This document shows, one piece after another, positions 61,489 through 64,000 of a stretch of DNA of 64,000 bases. The stretch covers positions 17,528-81,527 of the forward strand of contig CAZEOD010000003.1 of NCBI GenBank assembly GCA_964513675.1, given 5' to 3'. The notes beneath the pieces were generated by a model. The model was not told the origin of the DNA. It ran no database searches and saw only the letters and a program-made list of their open reading frames with translations. This stretch comes from CALFVT01 sp964513675. Lineage in GTDB: Bacteria; Pseudomonadota; Alphaproteobacteria; Caulobacterales; Maricaulaceae. The translations under genes and the position numbers were made by a program. Each line of letters starts with the position of its first letter. Position 1 is the stretch's first letter.

Positions 61489-61997
61489 GACTCCTGATTC
61501 GCGTAGTATTTCGACAGGATAATGACAAGGTCATCGGCAATATCAGTGGCAATTCTTAGGGATGCATTTTCTTCGGCTGAAATGCGCCCAAAGGGATCAA
61601 TCGGTGAGCCGAAGCTAGAGGCTGATCTAACTTGCCCTTCATCCAGAATATCTCCGGTTTTATCATCAATCAGTTTATAATTTGCGCTTAGCTCTATCTG
61701 AAAACGTGAGGCCACATCATCGCCGCGAATACCCAAGCGGCGTTGGCGCAGGCGCGGATTTATTTCAAGGGTATGCTGTCCATTTGCACTTTGCCCAATG
61801 CGGTCGATCATGGCTTGCTTGATGTGGAATCCGGCTTCTTTATCATCAGGGTTGTCTCCGCCTAGTGCGTCTATACGAACATTGGCGTAGGATTGTCCGG
61901 CCAATCCAGTTTGGCTTTGATGAATGGGTGTAAAGCCGCAAGCTGTTAATGAGAGCAGCGTTAAAGCCAAGAGGGAGTGCGTAAATTTTTTCATCAT
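61485..61997 (-). CDS. lptE: LPS assembly lipoprotein LptE
   Basis: LptE plugs LptD in the outer membrane. The 170-residue product has a lipoprotein signal (lipobox LTAC, Cys21) and the family pattern GFTPIHQS...YANVRIDAL. It lies between leuS and holA, the usual order, overlapping both by four bases. Confidence 0.93.
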   Translation of the reverse strand: MMKKFTHSLLALTLLSLTACGFTPIHQSQTGLAGQSYANVRIDALGGDNPDDKEAGFHIKQAMIDRIGQSANGQHTLEINPRLRQRRLGIRGDDVASRFQIELSANYKLIDDKTGDILDEGQVRSASSFGSPIDPFGRISAEENASLRIATDIADDLVIILSKYYANQES

Positions 61998-64000
61998 GAT
62001 GCTACTATATTGATAATTCGTCCGGGGACAATGATGACTTTTCTAACGGTTAAACCATCAAGGCTGCGTTTGACGGCATCATCGGCCATGGCTTTGGCTT
62101 CAATATCGTCTTTTGCGGTATTTTTCGCGATTTTAAGCTCCGAACGCCGTTTGCCATTGACCTGAATGGGGAGGGTTATCTCATCTTCAACAAGTAAAGC
62201 GGGGTCAGCTTTTGGCCATGGCGCATGATAACATAACCCATCGCCGCCAAGATGCGCCCAAGATTCTTCGGCAAGATGTGGCATAAACGGCGCAATCGCG
62301 CGGATTAAAATGCCGAGGGCTTCCATTTTTGCTGCGTCGACAGCTTTATATTTACCCAGTGCATTGGTTAGCTCATAAATCTGGGCGACAGATGTGTTAA
62401 AGCGAAAGGCGTCAATACCGGCCGTAATCTTATCGGCGGTTTTATGGGCAAAGCGCCGCAGATCAAGCGCTGCGCCTTGGGCCTCATTTGCAACGGTCAT
62501 CGGGCCGAGCTCTGATTGAACATCATTCACCAGCGCCCAAATTTTATTGGCAAAACGCCACGCGCCAATCACGCCGCTTTCTGTCCATTCAAAATCGCGC
62601 TCGGGCGGGCTATCAGAGAGGACAAACCAGCGCGCGACATCTGCGCCGTAACCTTCGATAATATCATTAGGGTCAACGACATTTTTCTTCGATTTGGACA
62701 TCTTAATGACGTCGCCTTTGGTGATGGTTTTTTTGCTTTTAATGTGGCGTAATTTATCGCCGTCCTCGATCACATCAGCGGGCATAACAAAGGCGCCGTC
62801 TTCATCGGTAAACACCGCATGTGTGACCATGCCTTGGGTGAATAGTCCGGCGAAAGGTTCTCCGCTCGGCAAATCAAGCAGGCCGCAATCACGTAGCCCG
62901 CGCGTGAAAAACCGTGCATAAAGCAAATGCAGTACAGCATGTTCAACGCCGCCGACATATTGGTCAACGGGCATCCATTGGCTGGCTATGTTTTTATCAA
63001 AGGGCGCATCATCTGTATTGCCACCGGCAAACCGCGCGAAATACCAAGAACTATCGGCAAAGGTATCAAGCGTGTCGGTTTCGCGCCGCGCGGGCTTGCC
63101 GCATTTATGGCAATCTACATGCTTAAATGTGGGATGACGATCCAGCGGATTTCCCGGAATGGTCAAGTCTATATTGTCATAAGGCAGGGCGACGGGCAGG
63201 GCGCTGTCTGGCACAGGCAACACGCCGCAAGCTGCGCAGTGAATAACAGGGATAGGGCAGCCCCAATAACGCTGCCGTGACACGCCCCAATCGCGCAGGC
63301 GGTAATTGGTGACCCCTTCGCCGAGGTCGAGCTCTGTGATTTTAGTAATGGCGGCTTGAATACCATCTGCTTTATTAAGTCCATTTAAAAAATCAGAATT
63401 AAATAATGTGCCTTCGCCTGTATAGGCTTCAGTGCCGACATCATAACTTGCCGCGTCTTCGCCGTTTGGCAGGACAACGGGGGTGACATCTAGATCGTAT
63501 TTTCGCGCAAAATCTAGGTCGCGCTGGTCATGGGCGGGACAGCCAAACACAGCGCCCGTACCGTAACCCATAAGAACAAAGTTCGCTATCCAGACCGGAA
63601 GAGTTTTGTTTTCGTCGAATGGGTGTTTGACGCGCAAGCCTGTATCAAAGCCAAGCTTTGGCGCGGTCGCGATGGCTTCTTCGGTTGTACCTATTTTTGC
63701 GCAGTCGGCGCGGAAGGTAGCGATGTTAGGCAGGCGCTTTTCCATATTTTTGGTAATTGGGTGATCTGGCGAAAGAGCAATAAAGGATGCCCCGAAAAGT
63801 GTGTCGGGGCGTGTGGTGAACACTTCGGGGCCAGATGCAAAGTCTTGAGTTAATAAGCGATATATATCAATTTTTATTTGAGTGCTTTTGTCAGCGCCTA
63901 CCATATTGGGTTCATCATCTGTAAAATTGAACTCTGGAGATAAATGCCACTCAAACCGCATTTGCAGCCCCTCAGATTTTCCAATCCAATTGGCTTGCAT
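61994..64000 (-). CDS. leuS: Leucyl-tRNA synthetase, N-terminus beyond the window
   Basis: The visible 668 residues cover about three quarters of a LeuRS (usual length about 850). They begin at the QANWIGKSEG segment, then the CP1 editing domain (TTRPDTLFGASF and GTGAVFGCPAHDQRD), the zinc-binding-like CHKCGKPARRETDTLDTF and the KMSKS loop (IKMSKSKKNVVDP). The Rossmann HIGH motif lies beyond position 64000. The apparent start Met is internal. Confidence 0.97.
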   Translation of the reverse strand: MQANWIGKSEGLQMRFEWHLSPEFNFTDDEPNMVGADKSTQIKIDIYRLLTQDFASGPEVFTTRPDTLFGASFIALSPDHPITKNMEKRLPNIATFRADCAKIGTTEEAIATAPKLGFDTGLRVKHPFDENKTLPVWIANFVLMGYGTGAVFGCPAHDQRDLDFARKYDLDVTPVVLPNGEDAASYDVGTEAYTGEGTLFNSDFLNGLNKADGIQAAITKITELDLGEGVTNYRLRDWGVSRQRYWGCPIPVIHCAACGVLPVPDSALPVALPYDNIDLTIPGNPLDRHPTFKHVDCHKCGKPARRETDTLDTFADSSWYFARFAGGNTDDAPFDKNIASQWMPVDQYVGGVEHAVLHLLYARFFTRGLRDCGLLDLPSGEPFAGLFTQGMVTHAVFTDEDGAFVMPADVIEDGDKLRHIKSKKTITKGDVIKMSKSKKNVVDPNDIIEGYGADVARWFVLSDSPPERDFEWTESGVIGAWRFANKIWALVNDVQSELGPMTVANEAQGAALDLRRFAHKTADKITAGIDAFRFNTSVAQIYELTNALGKYKAVDAAKMEALGILIRAIAPFMPHLAEESWAHLGGDGLCYHAPWPKADPALLVEDEITLPIQVNGKRRSELKIAKNTAKDDIEAKAMADDAVKRSLDGLTVRKVIIVPGRIINIVAS

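Noticed and set aside
1..64000. Search for tRNA, rRNA, insertion sequences and phage genes
   Set aside because: No T-arm-like TTCRA motifs with cloverleaf context, transposase motifs or phage structural genes were found by reading.

Overview
This 64 kb window is chromosomal DNA of an alphaproteobacterium, probably from a draft or metagenome assembly, since it holds two 100-base runs of N. The evidence for the group is a gcrA cell-cycle regulator gene, a hemE-linked origin-like region with DnaA boxes and a TTAA-N7-TTAA CtrA-type motif, the hslVU / smr / mltA / tim44 / secB / dnaQ / coaE / aroE / maf / ppsR / hemE / hemJ / rho gene order, and the mnmE-mnmG-rsmG-parA-parB-holA-lptE-leuS order. 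Base composition is moderate in GC. I cannot name a genus. I saw no rRNA, tRNA, insertion sequence, prophage or CRISPR array.

The left part (1-24 kb) is accessory. It has an OxyR-like regulator without the usual redox cysteines, then an ABC exporter / HlyD / TolC operon whose ABC subunit has lost almost all nucleotide-binding motifs, followed by small ORFs with strong ribosome binding sites. Next come nhaA with a hairpin leader, an amino-acid-permease fusion protein, and a xylose/xyloside module (GH3 glycosidase, xylA, LacI regulator, sugar transporter) with two matching LacI-type operators. A BlaI/M56 pair follows, with two identical palindromic operators; its M56 gene is interrupted by an in-frame amber codon. 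After a LOG-family gene and gcrA come an ABC-2 permease and argD-argF.

The middle (24-38.5 kb) holds a stretch with predicted RNA-like secondary structure, hslO, trkH, a WecG/TagA glycosyltransferase, the Mrp/ApbC Fe-S carrier, a TerB-like protein and a histidine-kinase remnant. Then come a ketone-body/leucine module (scoAB, TetR, isovaleryl-CoA dehydrogenase), an outer-membrane-like protein, and a SulP transporter / beta-carbonic anhydrase / ArsR cluster that looks like an inorganic-carbon uptake unit.

The right part (38.5-64 kb) is the conserved origin-proximal core: HslVU protease, SecB, envelope and housekeeping genes, the probable replication origin at about 49.6-49.97 kb, heme genes, rho, tRNA modification genes, three parS sites and the parAB segregation genes. 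It ends in leuS, which is cut by the window edge. hslV, hslU and secB share a sigma-32-like promoter motif. Several genes carry in-frame 12- or 15-bp minisatellites, a pattern that recurs across the window.
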